Source: Planctobacterium marinum (lineage in GTDB: Bacteria; Pseudomonadota; Gammaproteobacteria; Enterobacterales; Alteromonadaceae). Taken from it: 64,000 nt of DNA. The stretch is taken from contig NZ_JAJEWQ010000005.1 in assembly GCF_020687805.1 (NCBI RefSeq), forward strand, positions 186,001 to 250,000, given 5' to 3'. The translations under genes and the position numbers were made by a program. Below, piece after piece: positions 35,270 through 43,871 of the stretch (position 1 is the first letter of the stretch; the number at the start of each line of letters is the position of its first letter). The notes under the pieces were generated by a model. The model was not told the origin of the DNA. It saw nothing but the letters and a program-made list of their open reading frames with translations, and made no database searches.

Positions 35270-36004
35270 ATGCCCCTGGAATTCGATTACATCTGGCTGA
35301 TTTGTGCGCTGGCACTGTTTTTAGGTTGTGTTGTTCAGGCCGCTATTGGCTTTGGCATGGCCATTGTTGCGGCACCTATACTGGTGGTCATGCAACCCCA
35401 ATGGGTGCCCTACATTCTGACCGTAACCGCGCTGGTTGTCAGTGCCAGTAATGCCTGGCAACAGAGAAACGCCATTCAATGGCGTACTATGACAGCACCG
35501 TTTATCAGCCGGATCCCAGGTACGGTATTGGGTACCTGGTTGTTAATAGTAATGTCTGTCGCGACACTGCAAATTACGGTAGCTACTATGGTGTTACTGA
35601 CTGTGGTTGTATCCCTGTGGTTGAAACCCTTTCCCGCCAATGCCAGAAATTTGGGGATTGCGGGTTTTGTATCGGGTGTGGCAGGTACCACCACCAGCAT
35701 TGGCGGTCCACCCATGGCGCTGGTAATGCAACACGGTGATGCCAGAACCATTAGGGCAAATTTATCGATCTTCTTTGTCTACAGCTGTGTGATCAGCCTG
35801 GTGGGTTATCAGGTTACCGGCCTAATGACGACAACAACCTGGCTAATCAGCCTCACTATGGTGCCCTTTGCGTTACTGGGTTTCTGGACGGGCAAACACC
35901 TGCAGCGCTTTGTAGATAACAGTTTCAGGCCGATTCTGTTGACCTTGTGTTCTCTGTCGGCCAGTTTCGCACTGGTGAATGCACTACTCAAAAGCACCGC
36001 ATAG
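35270..36004 (+). CDS. TauE/SafE (sulfite exporter) family membrane protein
   Basis: The 244-residue protein has about eight hydrophobic helices. AAIGFGMAIVAAPILV at the start and GVAGTTTSIGGPPMALV in the middle are the two repeated family blocks. Members export sulfite, sulfonates or related anions across the inner membrane; the substrate here cannot be told. It is followed after three bases by a nucleotidyltransferase-like gene. Confidence 0.88.
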   Translation: MPLEFDYIWLICALALFLGCVVQAAIGFGMAIVAAPILVVMQPQWVPYILTVTALVVSASNAWQQRNAIQWRTMTAPFISRIPGTVLGTWLLIVMSVATLQITVATMVLLTVVVSLWLKPFPANARNLGIAGFVSGVAGTTTSIGGPPMALVMQHGDARTIRANLSIFFVYSCVISLVGYQVTGLMTTTTWLISLTMVPFALLGFWTGKHLQRFVDNSFRPILLTLCSLSASFALVNALLKSTA

Positions 36005-36007
36005 AGT

Positions 36008-36577
36008 ATGACGGAAACTGAAGCGCAGGAGACAATCAGCCGCTGGCTATTGCAGGACAAATTCAGAATGCAGGTGCTTGAGGCTGTGCGGGAATTAGCG
36101 CTACCACAGGCTTATATTGCTGCGGGGTTCTTGCGCAATCTGGTTTGGGATCGGTTGCATCAAAAAAGTTTTTCAGCCCTTAATGATATTGACATTATTT
36201 ATTTTGATACTGACCACAGTTTCAGTGAGAGTCAGGCGAAAATGCATTTACAAAAGCAGTTTGTGCAGATGGAGTGGGATGTAAAAAATCAGGCCAGAAT
36301 GCATAAAAAACACGGCCACGCTCCCTATTCAGGATGTGCTGAGGCGATGTCCAACTGGCCGGAAAAAGAAACCGCCATTGCGGTGCGACTGAATAAAAAT
36401 CAGCAGCCTGAGTTTGTGGCTCCCTGGGGTCTGGCATTGTTATTTGACGCCTGTATCACCTGGAATGACAAACGCCCTCTGTCACTGTTTAAAGACCGTG
36501 TTGCCGCCAAAGCCTGGTTAACACAATGGCCAAAACTCACCCTGCGAATTAATGGCAATGACCCGGCCTCAACCTGA
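36008..36577 (+). CDS. Nucleotidyltransferase-like protein (DUF925 type)
   Basis: AAGFLRNLVWDRL and the acidic pair in NDIDIIYFD form the nucleotidyltransferase-fold pattern of the DUF925 family. The protein ends in LRINGNDPAST. Its substrate is unknown. The gene starts three bases after the TauE gene and overlaps the next gene by 26 bases, so the three read as one operon. Confidence 0.8.
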   Translation: MTETEAQETISRWLLQDKFRMQVLEAVRELALPQAYIAAGFLRNLVWDRLHQKSFSALNDIDIIYFDTDHSFSESQAKMHLQKQFVQMEWDVKNQARMHKKHGHAPYSGCAEAMSNWPEKETAIAVRLNKNQQPEFVAPWGLALLFDACITWNDKRPLSLFKDRVAAKAWLTQWPKLTLRINGNDPAST

Positions 36578-37136
36578 ATTGCACCATTTTCAGAGCGATG
36601 TTATCACCCTGGTATTAGGTTACAAAAACACAGCCCAGGGTGAGCTACTGCCTGTTATGCAACAACGAGCCAAACAGGCTCTGCGAATTGCACAGCAATT
36701 TAACACTCCCATCCTGTGTACCGGTGGTTGGGGAGAAAAGTTCAATCAGCACCCCTGCGCTCACGCCAGCCATGTGCAACGCTGGATGCAGCAACAAGGT
36801 GCCCCGGCTACACAGTTTCTGCCTTATGCCGCCAGTCGAAACACCTACGAAGACGGTAAACTCTGCGCTCAGGCGATACGCCTGTTTAACGTCAAAAAAG
36901 TGTACCTGGTGACTTCTGATTTCCACATCCAGCGAGGCTTTTTATGGCTTCGACATTTTAGTCCTCACATCGACATCATCTGCAAACCTTCAGAAACAGT
37001 GATCACTGAACCGTCGCGTAATGCCCTATACGCCCATGAACGCCAGGCCATTACCCAGTTTTACCGGGATTTTCCCGATACTCCTGCGGTGGAAACCCTT
37101 TACGACTGGTCATCTTTAGGATTGCCTGTCAGTTGA
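36552..37136 (+). CDS. YdcF/SanA-family protein (DUF218)
   Basis: The pattern VITLVLGYKNTAQGE, LCTGGWGEK and SRNTYEDGKL, followed by KVYLVTSDFHIQRG, is that of the DUF218 (ElyC/SanA/YdcF) family. Some members act in envelope carbohydrate metabolism. This protein has no clear membrane helix. It overlaps the end of the preceding gene by 26 bases. Confidence 0.85.
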   Translation: MAMTRPQPELHHFQSDVITLVLGYKNTAQGELLPVMQQRAKQALRIAQQFNTPILCTGGWGEKFNQHPCAHASHVQRWMQQQGAPATQFLPYAASRNTYEDGKLCAQAIRLFNVKKVYLVTSDFHIQRGFLWLRHFSPHIDIICKPSETVITEPSRNALYAHERQAITQFYRDFPDTPAVETLYDWSSLGLPVS

Positions 37137-37256
37137 GTTACGTTCTGCAGACAACCCCAATACCCCAAACTCTGACAGTGCCCATCCCCTGTTTATTTCC
37201 GCGTCAGTTTAATTCGGCGCTATAATGCCGCCAGTTTCAGCCTCAGGAGCTTAAAT

Positions 37257-37658
37257 TTGCTCAACAAATTATTCAAAAAAAAGCCTGTCAGCGCTTATCA
37301 AGCCATAGGCGGAGAACAGGGCACACGGCAACTTGCAAACCGGTTTTACGATATTATGGAGTCAGATCCCGTCGCCGCCGAGTTACTGGCATTGCACCCT
37401 AAGCCAATGGACAAACTTCGGCAAAAGTTTTTTGAATATTTAGCCGGCTGGCTGGGTGGACCGCCACTGTACGAGTCTCAATATGGTCATCCGCGACTTC
37501 GCGCCAGACATTTGCCATTTGCCGTCACAGAGCAAATGATTGAACAATGGTTGTACTGCTTCAACAAAGCGCTAAATGAGGTAGTCAGTGACGGCCAGGT
37601 GCGGGAAGCCATCCGCCAACCCATCACGCAACTAGCTCGCCACATGAGAAACACCTGA
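37257..37658 (+). CDS. Truncated haemoglobin, group II
   Basis: The 133-residue protein has YQAIGGEQGTRQLANRFYDIM at the start and YESQYGHPRLRARHLPFAV, with the proximal His of group II truncated haemoglobins. It binds haem and oxygen or NO. The TTG at 37257 is used because CAGGAGC lies eight bases before it and no ATG fits. NO detoxification near nitrate genes is plausible, but the gene is separate from them. Confidence 0.9.
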   Translation: MLNKLFKKKPVSAYQAIGGEQGTRQLANRFYDIMESDPVAAELLALHPKPMDKLRQKFFEYLAGWLGGPPLYESQYGHPRLRARHLPFAVTEQMIEQWLYCFNKALNEVVSDGQVREAIRQPITQLARHMRNT

Positions 37659-37686
37659 TATCAAGGGGTAGTCATTTCAAAGGGGC

Positions 37687-37745
37687 ATAATTTCAAAGGG
37701 TCAGAGTGCCTGAAAGCGTTTCAGCAACTCCGCCCCTGAAATTAT
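37687..37745. repeat. Long imperfect hairpin between convergent genes
   Basis: ATAATTTCA (37687-37695) and TGAAATTAT (37737-37745) pair. Inside, GAGT/ACTC and CTGAAA/TTTCAG (37710-37724, three-base loop) make a nested stem. It sits between the truncated haemoglobin gene and the convergent M1 peptidase gene and probably ends transcription from both sides. TTTCAAAGGG also occurs twice in tandem at its left edge. Confidence 0.55.
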
Positions 37746-37755
37746 TTCCTGAAAC

Positions 37756-39663
37756 TTACTGCACGTAAGCTTCGTTGGCTTTTACGGTGAGCGGGTGGTA
37801 GCCCGCTTTGGCCACATCAAAGGCCTTTTTCGCAAAGGCTTTACCTTCCGGTGTTTCTGCCAAGGCTTTGTAAAGGGGCTTTACCAACTTATTGCGCCCG
37901 ATGCTGGTGAGGTAATCGTATAATCTGTCCCAGGCCACTTTGTAATCGTTGTTGATCGCGTGCAGCAACCAACTGTGGGCGATTTCGTTGTTCTGATGGC
38001 CGGTAAAATTGAACGCCGCATCCAGTTCCGACATTTGTTCTATGCTCATGGCGGGCAGCTTATCTACAAAATACTTCCACTGATGGTAGTTCCAGTTTTT
38101 GGTGTCGATGTCTCCGGCTCTCAACGCGCCCTGCAACCAGGCATCGCGGGCTTCATCCACAATGGCAAAGGCATCAGAGCTGGCACCGGGTGCGCCTTCT
38201 GGAATACCAGGCTGGAAAATCCATTGCAGAATACGCTCTTTATTGAGTTCCTGCGGATACTGAGCTAACAGAGTGTCATCCAGATAATCAATAAACTGCT
38301 CTGTGGTGATGCTCTGGAAAGCAAAGTGTTCGAAATAGCCCAGCAGAAAAGCATCAAAGTTCTCACGGCCGATTTTAGTCTCCAGTTCCCTGAGGAACAA
38401 AGCGCCCTTTTCATAGGGAATGTTGCTAAACACATCATCGGCGTCACGACCGCGTAAGTCGATTGCTAAAATTTGATCTTTCTCCGGTAAACTGGCGATG
38501 TCAGCGGCTAAATCCTGCGCGCCTAACACCAGTTCCATGTTGTAGCGGTCAGTGCCGTATATAAATTCCATAATGCGGTAGGTTAGATAGGTGGTAAAAC
38601 CTTCGTTTAACCAGAGGTCCCGCCAGGTGGCATTGGTAATGGTATTACCCGACCAGGAATGGGCTAACTCATGGGCAATCAGCGCCACCAGGGATTTATC
38701 ACCTGCAATCACCGTCGGGGTAATGAATGACAATCTGGGATTTTCCATGCCACCAAACGGGAAAGACGGAGGCAGGATCAGCAGGTCATATCGCCCCCAG
38801 CTATAGTCGCCATAGCGTTTTTCCGTCTCTATCAGCATGTTTTCGGTGTCTTCAAACTCGTTTGCCGCACGCTCCAGCCAACTGGCCTCGGCATAAACGC
38901 CGGTGCGCTCTCCCATGGCTTTAAACTGTAAATCACCCACCGCCAGTGCTATCAGATAAGAGGGGATAGGTTGCGGCATAGTGAATTCATACACGCCGTC
39001 CCTTTCAGTATTCGGATCATTGGCAGCACTCATAACAGCCAACAACTCTTTGGGGGTGCGAATAATTGCATCGTAGGTCACTCTGGCTTTGGGCGTGTCC
39101 TGTAACGGAATAAAGCTACGCGCATGAATCGCCTGTGCCTGGGTGAACAAAAATGGCTGTTGTTTACCGGCGGTTTGCTGCGGCGTTAACCATTGCACGC
39201 CTGAGGCGTCTGGTGAGGTTTCATAAGCTACGGTAATCTTCCGGGCTTTTTTCGGGACGGTGATCAATAACCCGGTACCCAGATGAGGATCGGGTTCCAT
39301 CAGGATATAGGGCACGTCTTTGCCATCTGCAGTCACTGACAATATGGTGAGATCGCGGGTATCTAAAATTAATCGTTTCTTTTCCGGATTAACCCGTGTG
39401 ATTTCCAGCTCAGCGGTACCGGCCAGTACTTTTCGTTCAAAGTCGACGGTTAAATCCAGTGAAATATGCGTGACTTTGATCTCTTCGGGGTTGGCCAGGG
39501 AGTGATAATCCTTACCTACTTTTATACCGTCAGGCGCCGCTTTTTTGAGCAACGGCTGTTCAGTGGTTACGGGAGTTTCCCTGGTCGCTGCAGTTTCATC
39601 ATTTTTGCTGCAGGAGGCCAGAGCCAACAACATAAATAGCGAAATAAGTGCTTGTTTTTTCAT
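37756..39663 (-). CDS. M1-family aminopeptidase lipoprotein
   Basis: This 635-residue lipoprotein has the lipobox LASC at the end of the signal peptide. The M1 motifs are GGMEN and HELAHSW followed, after 18 residues, by the zinc-ligand Glu in NEGF. The ending domain resembles leukotriene-A4-hydrolase-type aminopeptidases. It should cleave N-terminal residues of peptides in the periplasm. GAGGA precedes the ATG. Confidence 0.92.
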   Translation of the reverse strand: MKKQALISLFMLLALASCSKNDETAATRETPVTTEQPLLKKAAPDGIKVGKDYHSLANPEEIKVTHISLDLTVDFERKVLAGTAELEITRVNPEKKRLILDTRDLTILSVTADGKDVPYILMEPDPHLGTGLLITVPKKARKITVAYETSPDASGVQWLTPQQTAGKQQPFLFTQAQAIHARSFIPLQDTPKARVTYDAIIRTPKELLAVMSAANDPNTERDGVYEFTMPQPIPSYLIALAVGDLQFKAMGERTGVYAEASWLERAANEFEDTENMLIETEKRYGDYSWGRYDLLILPPSFPFGGMENPRLSFITPTVIAGDKSLVALIAHELAHSWSGNTITNATWRDLWLNEGFTTYLTYRIMEFIYGTDRYNMELVLGAQDLAADIASLPEKDQILAIDLRGRDADDVFSNIPYEKGALFLRELETKIGRENFDAFLLGYFEHFAFQSITTEQFIDYLDDTLLAQYPQELNKERILQWIFQPGIPEGAPGASSDAFAIVDEARDAWLQGALRAGDIDTKNWNYHQWKYFVDKLPAMSIEQMSELDAAFNFTGHQNNEIAHSWLLHAINNDYKVAWDRLYDYLTSIGRNKLVKPLYKALAETPEGKAFAKKAFDVAKAGYHPLTVKANEAYVQ

Positions 39664-39810
39664 CGTTAATCCTCAAGCTAAATGGACCTAATAAAAGCAG
39701 GCTACATACTGCGTCAAAGCGGGTCCGGGTACAACAAAATTTCGTAAAAAACCCTTTAAAATCGCCACAAAAACCGCAATGATGAGTAGTGTTAAATCGG
39801 GAGTAGTGCA

Positions 39811-40773
39811 ATGAAGTTAGGCTTAGTTTTAGGTAGTGGTGCAGCCAGAGGCTGGGCACATATCGGCATAATCAACCGCCTGAAAGAAATTGGTTTTGAG
39901 CCTCACATTGTAACCGGCAGTTCCATTGGCGCACTGGTTGGCGCAGCACTGGCCAGCGGAAAGCTGGCAGAGCTGCAGGAATGGGTTAAAAGTCTGGATA
40001 ACTGGCAGGTATTCAGCCTGCTGGACTGGGGTCTTGGTCAGGGCGGCCTGATCAGTGGCGAAAAGGTATTCGAAAAGGTTACAGAAACCATCGGCGACGT
40101 AAACTTCGAGGATTTAAACTTGCCTTTTGGCGCGGTAGCGACTGACTTATTTACCGGGCGGGAAACCTGGTTAACTCAGGGTTCGCTAAAACATGCCCTG
40201 CGCTGCTCCTGCGCCATTCCGGGTATCCTGGCACCGTACGAATATGAGGGGCGCTGGATGGTCGATGGTGCCACGGTTAATCCGGTACCCGTTTCGCTGT
40301 GTAAAGCCATGGGTGCGGATTTTGTAATAGCGGTAGATTTAAATTCAGACAAGTCCAATCTGGGAGCGAAAAATCAGGAAAAAGTACTCCCTCAGGCCGA
40401 AGCCGAAGAGTTGCCCAGCGAACCGGAAAAACCGCTGGATTACGTGGCCAAGCCGGGTTCGGACAGAAATCACTTTGACAAACTGTTGTTGTCGGGCAAA
40501 AACTACCTGCAACAACTGAAAGAACGCAAACAGGTAAAAGCCCGTACCCCCGATGTATTCGCTGTGATGTCGGGGTGTATCGATATTATGCAGGATCGCA
40601 TCACCCGCTCACAATTGGCGGGCGATCCCCCGGATCTGGTGATCCAACCAAAGCTGTCTGACTACGGCATTATGGATTTTGACAAGGCTGAAGCCCTGAT
40701 AAAAATCGGGGAAGAATGTGTCGACCTGTACCGCCCCATCCTGCAGTACAAACTGGAGCACATCAGCGTTTAG
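39811..40773 (+). CDS. rssA: Patatin-like phospholipase (RssA family)
   Basis: The 320-residue protein has the oxyanion motif GSGAARGWAH, the nucleophile Ser in GSSIGALVG and the catalytic Asp in MVDGATVNP. It belongs to the bacterial RssA/NTE-like patatins. GGGAGTAGTGCA precedes the ATG. It is divergent from the M1 peptidase gene and overlaps the convergent acetyltransferase gene by four bases. Confidence 0.9.
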   Translation: MKLGLVLGSGAARGWAHIGIINRLKEIGFEPHIVTGSSIGALVGAALASGKLAELQEWVKSLDNWQVFSLLDWGLGQGGLISGEKVFEKVTETIGDVNFEDLNLPFGAVATDLFTGRETWLTQGSLKHALRCSCAIPGILAPYEYEGRWMVDGATVNPVPVSLCKAMGADFVIAVDLNSDKSNLGAKNQEKVLPQAEAEELPSEPEKPLDYVAKPGSDRNHFDKLLLSGKNYLQQLKERKQVKARTPDVFAVMSGCIDIMQDRITRSQLAGDPPDLVIQPKLSDYGIMDFDKAEALIKIGEECVDLYRPILQYKLEHISV

Positions 40774-41189
40774 TCAGCCCCTAAATGCTGCTCCCTATCC
40801 AGTACCCAGCAGCGTTCGTTGTGTTGATAACCTATGTGCTGGTAATAGTCTTTGGCCGCCGGTGCGGCCAGCAGAATGATTTTGCATTTGGGTCCCAGGC
40901 GTTGCTGCGTCAACTGTTGCAACTTCAGTCCTATGCCTTCACCCTGAAATGATTTGTGCACCGCTAAATCCGACAAATAACAACAATAGTGAAAATCAGT
41001 CACAGAGCGGGCAATACCAACCAGTTTTTGCTCATGCCAGGCGCTGATGATCAGATTGCTGTTTTCCAGCATCCCTTTCAGGCAGGCATAATCTTCCACC
41101 GGACGGCGTTCCGCCAGCGTAGAGTCATGCAGTAATTGGCGAAAATCTTCCGGCTTAACGTTTTCGTTAATTTCATATTGAATATGCAT
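40770..41189 (-). CDS. GNAT-family N-acetyltransferase
   Basis: The short GNAT domain shows DLAVHKSFQGEGIGLKLQQL (acetyl-CoA loop) and AKDYYQHIGYQHNERCW. The substrate is unknown. It converges with rssA, and DUF3299 lies upstream on the same strand. The Shine-Dalgarno sequence is weak. Confidence 0.82.
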   Translation of the reverse strand: MHIQYEINENVKPEDFRQLLHDSTLAERRPVEDYACLKGMLENSNLIISAWHEQKLVGIARSVTDFHYCCYLSDLAVHKSFQGEGIGLKLQQLTQQRLGPKCKIILLAAPAAKDYYQHIGYQHNERCWVLDREQHLGAD

Positions 41190-41240
41190 AAAGTGGTTCT
41201 TATCTGCTCTCTGTGCTTCGCTGAGATCGGCTCAGGTGTG

Positions 41241-41924
41241 TCAAAAACGATGCTCTCTGGCATCGTCGGCCTGTTCAGCATACTGATTAATAGTCATAAC
41301 TTCCATACTCCAGGCAGAAGTTCCCAGTGGATCTTCAAACAACTCGGCGTTCAGGGTGCCTGAGAATAAATAGGGCTTATCCAACGCCGGTAACGCAATA
41401 GCGTTGGGCAGTTGAACATAAAACATCTGGTTGGGTGGCGGTGGTGGAAAGTGCAGACAGGCACCAAAGTAAGGCACCACAAAAAAGCTCCTGACTTGCT
41501 GCCCGTCGACTTCCAGCGGCACCATAAAACCCGGAATACTCACATTCTGTTGCGCCATTGCCCGATTGATTTGATAGCCATCCAGTCCCTGCCAGGTTTG
41601 TGCTTTAAGTACCGATGCCAGCAGGCGCTGCTCTTCGCTGATGCCGGAAGATTCGGTTTGACCCGGCGTTAACAAAGCCGCGGTATTGCGTTGTAGCTGC
41701 TGCAGCAAGAATTTATCATCTTCGCCCATCAGGTCCTGCCAGCCGATAGCGTTGGGTTGCAAGGAATTCTCTACATGATACAGAACAGCATCATGGTGAA
41801 ACCACAACCTGAATACCATGCCTGATAACCCATAACCCGTCGCAGCGAAACACGCGATCACCACCAGCAGTGTGATGTAGCGGCTGAATTTAGCCCTTTT
41901 CAGGGAGGTTAGATTTAAAGACAT
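41241..41924 (-). CDS. DUF3299 envelope protein
   Basis: An N-terminal anchor helix (about 15-38) is followed by the DUF3299 core, MVPLEVDGQQVRSFFVVPYFGACLHFPPPPPNQ. The function of the domain is unsettled; in marine gammaproteobacteria it is often found with ABC transporters linked to zinc. Here it is divergent from a COG0523 GTPase and shares a region with a Zur-box-like palindrome, so zinc control is plausible. Confidence 0.8.
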   Translation of the reverse strand: MSLNLTSLKRAKFSRYITLLVVIACFAATGYGLSGMVFRLWFHHDAVLYHVENSLQPNAIGWQDLMGEDDKFLLQQLQRNTAALLTPGQTESSGISEEQRLLASVLKAQTWQGLDGYQINRAMAQQNVSIPGFMVPLEVDGQQVRSFFVVPYFGACLHFPPPPPNQMFYVQLPNAIALPALDKPYLFSGTLNAELFEDPLGTSAWSMEVMTINQYAEQADDAREHRF

Positions 41925-42055
41925 AATGCTGTGTTTATTGAAAAAACCTGATCAATATTTCTGATATATATTTCTGATGAATGTTGCCAACAAAGGTTAC
42001 TGATAAACGCACCTGACAACCGTCCGACGCCGCGGAGGCACAACTATTGTTTAAT

Positions 42056-42078
42056 GTACAGTTACAATATAACATTAC
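42056..42078. promoter_or_regulatory. Zur-box-like palindrome
   Basis: The 23 bases centred on 42067 match the Zur consensus GAAATGTTATA-N-TATAACATTTC at 17 of 22 positions, with the core GTTACA-A-TATAAC. It lies between the divergent DUF3299 and COG0523 genes. Repression by Zur under zinc sufficiency would cover both directions. Confidence 0.65.
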
Positions 42079-42104
42079 TGCAAATTTCACAAACGCCCAG
42101 AACC

Positions 42105-43157
42105 GTGACTGCCAGAATTTCATCACCCATTCCCACCCATCTCATTACCGGCTTTTTAGGTGTCGGCAAAACCACCTTAATTAAGCATCTTTTGGAACAC
42201 AAACCCAGGAATGAAAAATGGGCCATACTGGTCAATGAGTTTGGCGAAATAGGGATAGACGGGCAATTACTCAGCGGCCCACAAGACCAGCAAAAGGGTA
42301 TTTTTATCAAAGAGGTACCCGGCGGGTGTATGTGCTGCACTTCGGGCTTACCCATGCAAATTGCGCTGGCTATGCTCATCAGCCAAAGTAAACCGGATCG
42401 CCTGTTCATCGAACCCACCGGATTAGGTCATCCAAACGAAGTAATCAGCGAACTGCAGAAGCCCCACAACCGCGAAGTCATTGACCTCAAAGCCGTAATG
42501 ACGATGTTTGATGCCCGCAAGCTGGTGCAACCCCGTTACCATGACCATCACATCTTTCGCGAACAACTGGAAATCGCCGACATACTGGTAGCCGCTAAGG
42601 CGGATTTATACACAGAGCAAGATAAAGTCGACATGCTACACACCCTGGAAAAGTTGGGGCTGCAGGACAAACCCCGGCACTTTTCAGTACAGGGCAACTT
42701 GCCAGTTGCGCTACTGGAGACCCGTCGCAATAGCGCACCGGCTAACGAAGAAGCCCATCATCACCATCACGCAGACGCGCCGGCGACACCAGCCTGGCAA
42801 ACCCAACTGGAACAGGATGGTTGTGCCTATACCCAACAAACCCGCTCCGGTTTTATCACCGAAGGCTGGATCTACGACAAAAGTCACATCTTTGATTTTA
42901 CTCAGATATTTACACTCCTCAATGGCATCAATCCGGAACGGCTCAAAGGGGTATTTATCACAGAACGCGGTATTTTTGGTTTTAACAAAACCGATGGCAT
43001 TTTAAGTTGCATTGAGCTCAGTGAAAGTGACGATTCACGCCTGGAGATTATCTACCCGGCATCCTCTGAGAGCGGGACCGATACAGATGACAAGGCCAGC
43101 TCAGTGTGGCACTCTGCCCTGGACATCAATAAAGCAATAAGAACTCGTTTAAGCTAG
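42105..43157 (+). CDS. COG0523 (CobW-like) GTPase, probable zinc metallochaperone
   Basis: Walker A GFLGVGKTTL, the metal-binding CxCC motif in GGCMCC and a His-run (HHHHHAD) in the later region define the family. Members of the ZigA/YeiR group handle zinc when it is scarce. The upstream ATG at 42054 would put the Zur box inside the coding region, and its N-terminus is unlike the family, so the GTG at 42105 is preferred. The start is not certain. The ABC genes follow directly. Confidence 0.85.
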   Translation: MTARISSPIPTHLITGFLGVGKTTLIKHLLEHKPRNEKWAILVNEFGEIGIDGQLLSGPQDQQKGIFIKEVPGGCMCCTSGLPMQIALAMLISQSKPDRLFIEPTGLGHPNEVISELQKPHNREVIDLKAVMTMFDARKLVQPRYHDHHIFREQLEIADILVAAKADLYTEQDKVDMLHTLEKLGLQDKPRHFSVQGNLPVALLETRRNSAPANEEAHHHHHADAPATPAWQTQLEQDGCAYTQQTRSGFITEGWIYDKSHIFDFTQIFTLLNGINPERLKGVFITERGIFGFNKTDGILSCIELSESDDSRLEIIYPASSESGTDTDDKASSVWHSALDINKAIRTRLS

Positions 43158-43163
43158 GCGTTA

Positions 43164-43871
43164 ATGACACAACACAACACCGACTACCTGTTACAAATGC
43201 GCGATGTGACCTTTCGTTATCAGGCCACTTCCGAGGCGGACTTGCTGGCAATTGCGCAGTGGGATCTGCGCGTTGGACAAAAAGTATTTTTATACGGCCC
43301 CTCAGGCAGCGGTAAAAGTACCCTGCTCAATCTGTTGGCAGGTACGTTAAAGCCGCAACAGGGCAGTATCCGGATATTAAACCAGGACATCGCCTTGTTG
43401 TCAGCGCGCAAACGGGACAAATTCAGAGCTCAAAATATCGGCGTGGTTTTTCAGCAATTTAACCTTATTCCTTATCTGAGTGTGGCACAAAACATCGAGG
43501 CAGCCGCCTGGTTGGCGGGCAATACCCGCGCCGATCTCAGCCACCGGATTGCCCAAACCATCAGGCAGTTACAACTGCCGACAACCATACTGGCACAACA
43601 GGCTTCGCAGCTGAGTGTCGGGCAACAACAGCGGGTAGCGATAGCCCGTGCATTGATCAACAACCCCAGATTAATGATCGTGGATGAACCCACATCGGCA
43701 CTGGATTCAGATGCCAGAGACAGTTTTATGCAGCTGTTACTGCAGGTTTGCGAGCAGGCAAACAGCACGTTGGTTTTTGTCAGCCATGACCAAAGCCTCA
43801 GTCAGTATTTTGACGAGCGGGTATCACTGGCCAGTCTCAATCAGGCCATACCAGCCAAGGCGGAACAATGA
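43164..43871 (+). CDS. ABC transporter ATP-binding protein (LolD/MacB type)
   Basis: Walker A GPSGSGKST, signature LSVGQQQRVAIARAL and Walker B LMIVDEPTSALD are intact. The 235-residue ATPase resembles LolD/MacB and pairs with the FtsX-type permease that overlaps it by four bases. It starts seven bases after the GTPase gene, so the three form an operon. Confidence 0.9.
   Translation: MTQHNTDYLLQMRDVTFRYQATSEADLLAIAQWDLRVGQKVFLYGPSGSGKSTLLNLLAGTLKPQQGSIRILNQDIALLSARKRDKFRAQNIGVVFQQFNLIPYLSVAQNIEAAAWLAGNTRADLSHRIAQTIRQLQLPTTILAQQASQLSVGQQQRVAIARALINNPRLMIVDEPTSALDSDARDSFMQLLLQVCEQANSTLVFVSHDQSLSQYFDERVSLASLNQAIPAKAEQ

Noticed and set aside
42054-42104. ATG at 42054 as start of the COG0523 GTPase
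   Set aside because: It would place the Zur-like box within the coding region and add an N-terminus unlike the family. It cannot be excluded entirely.
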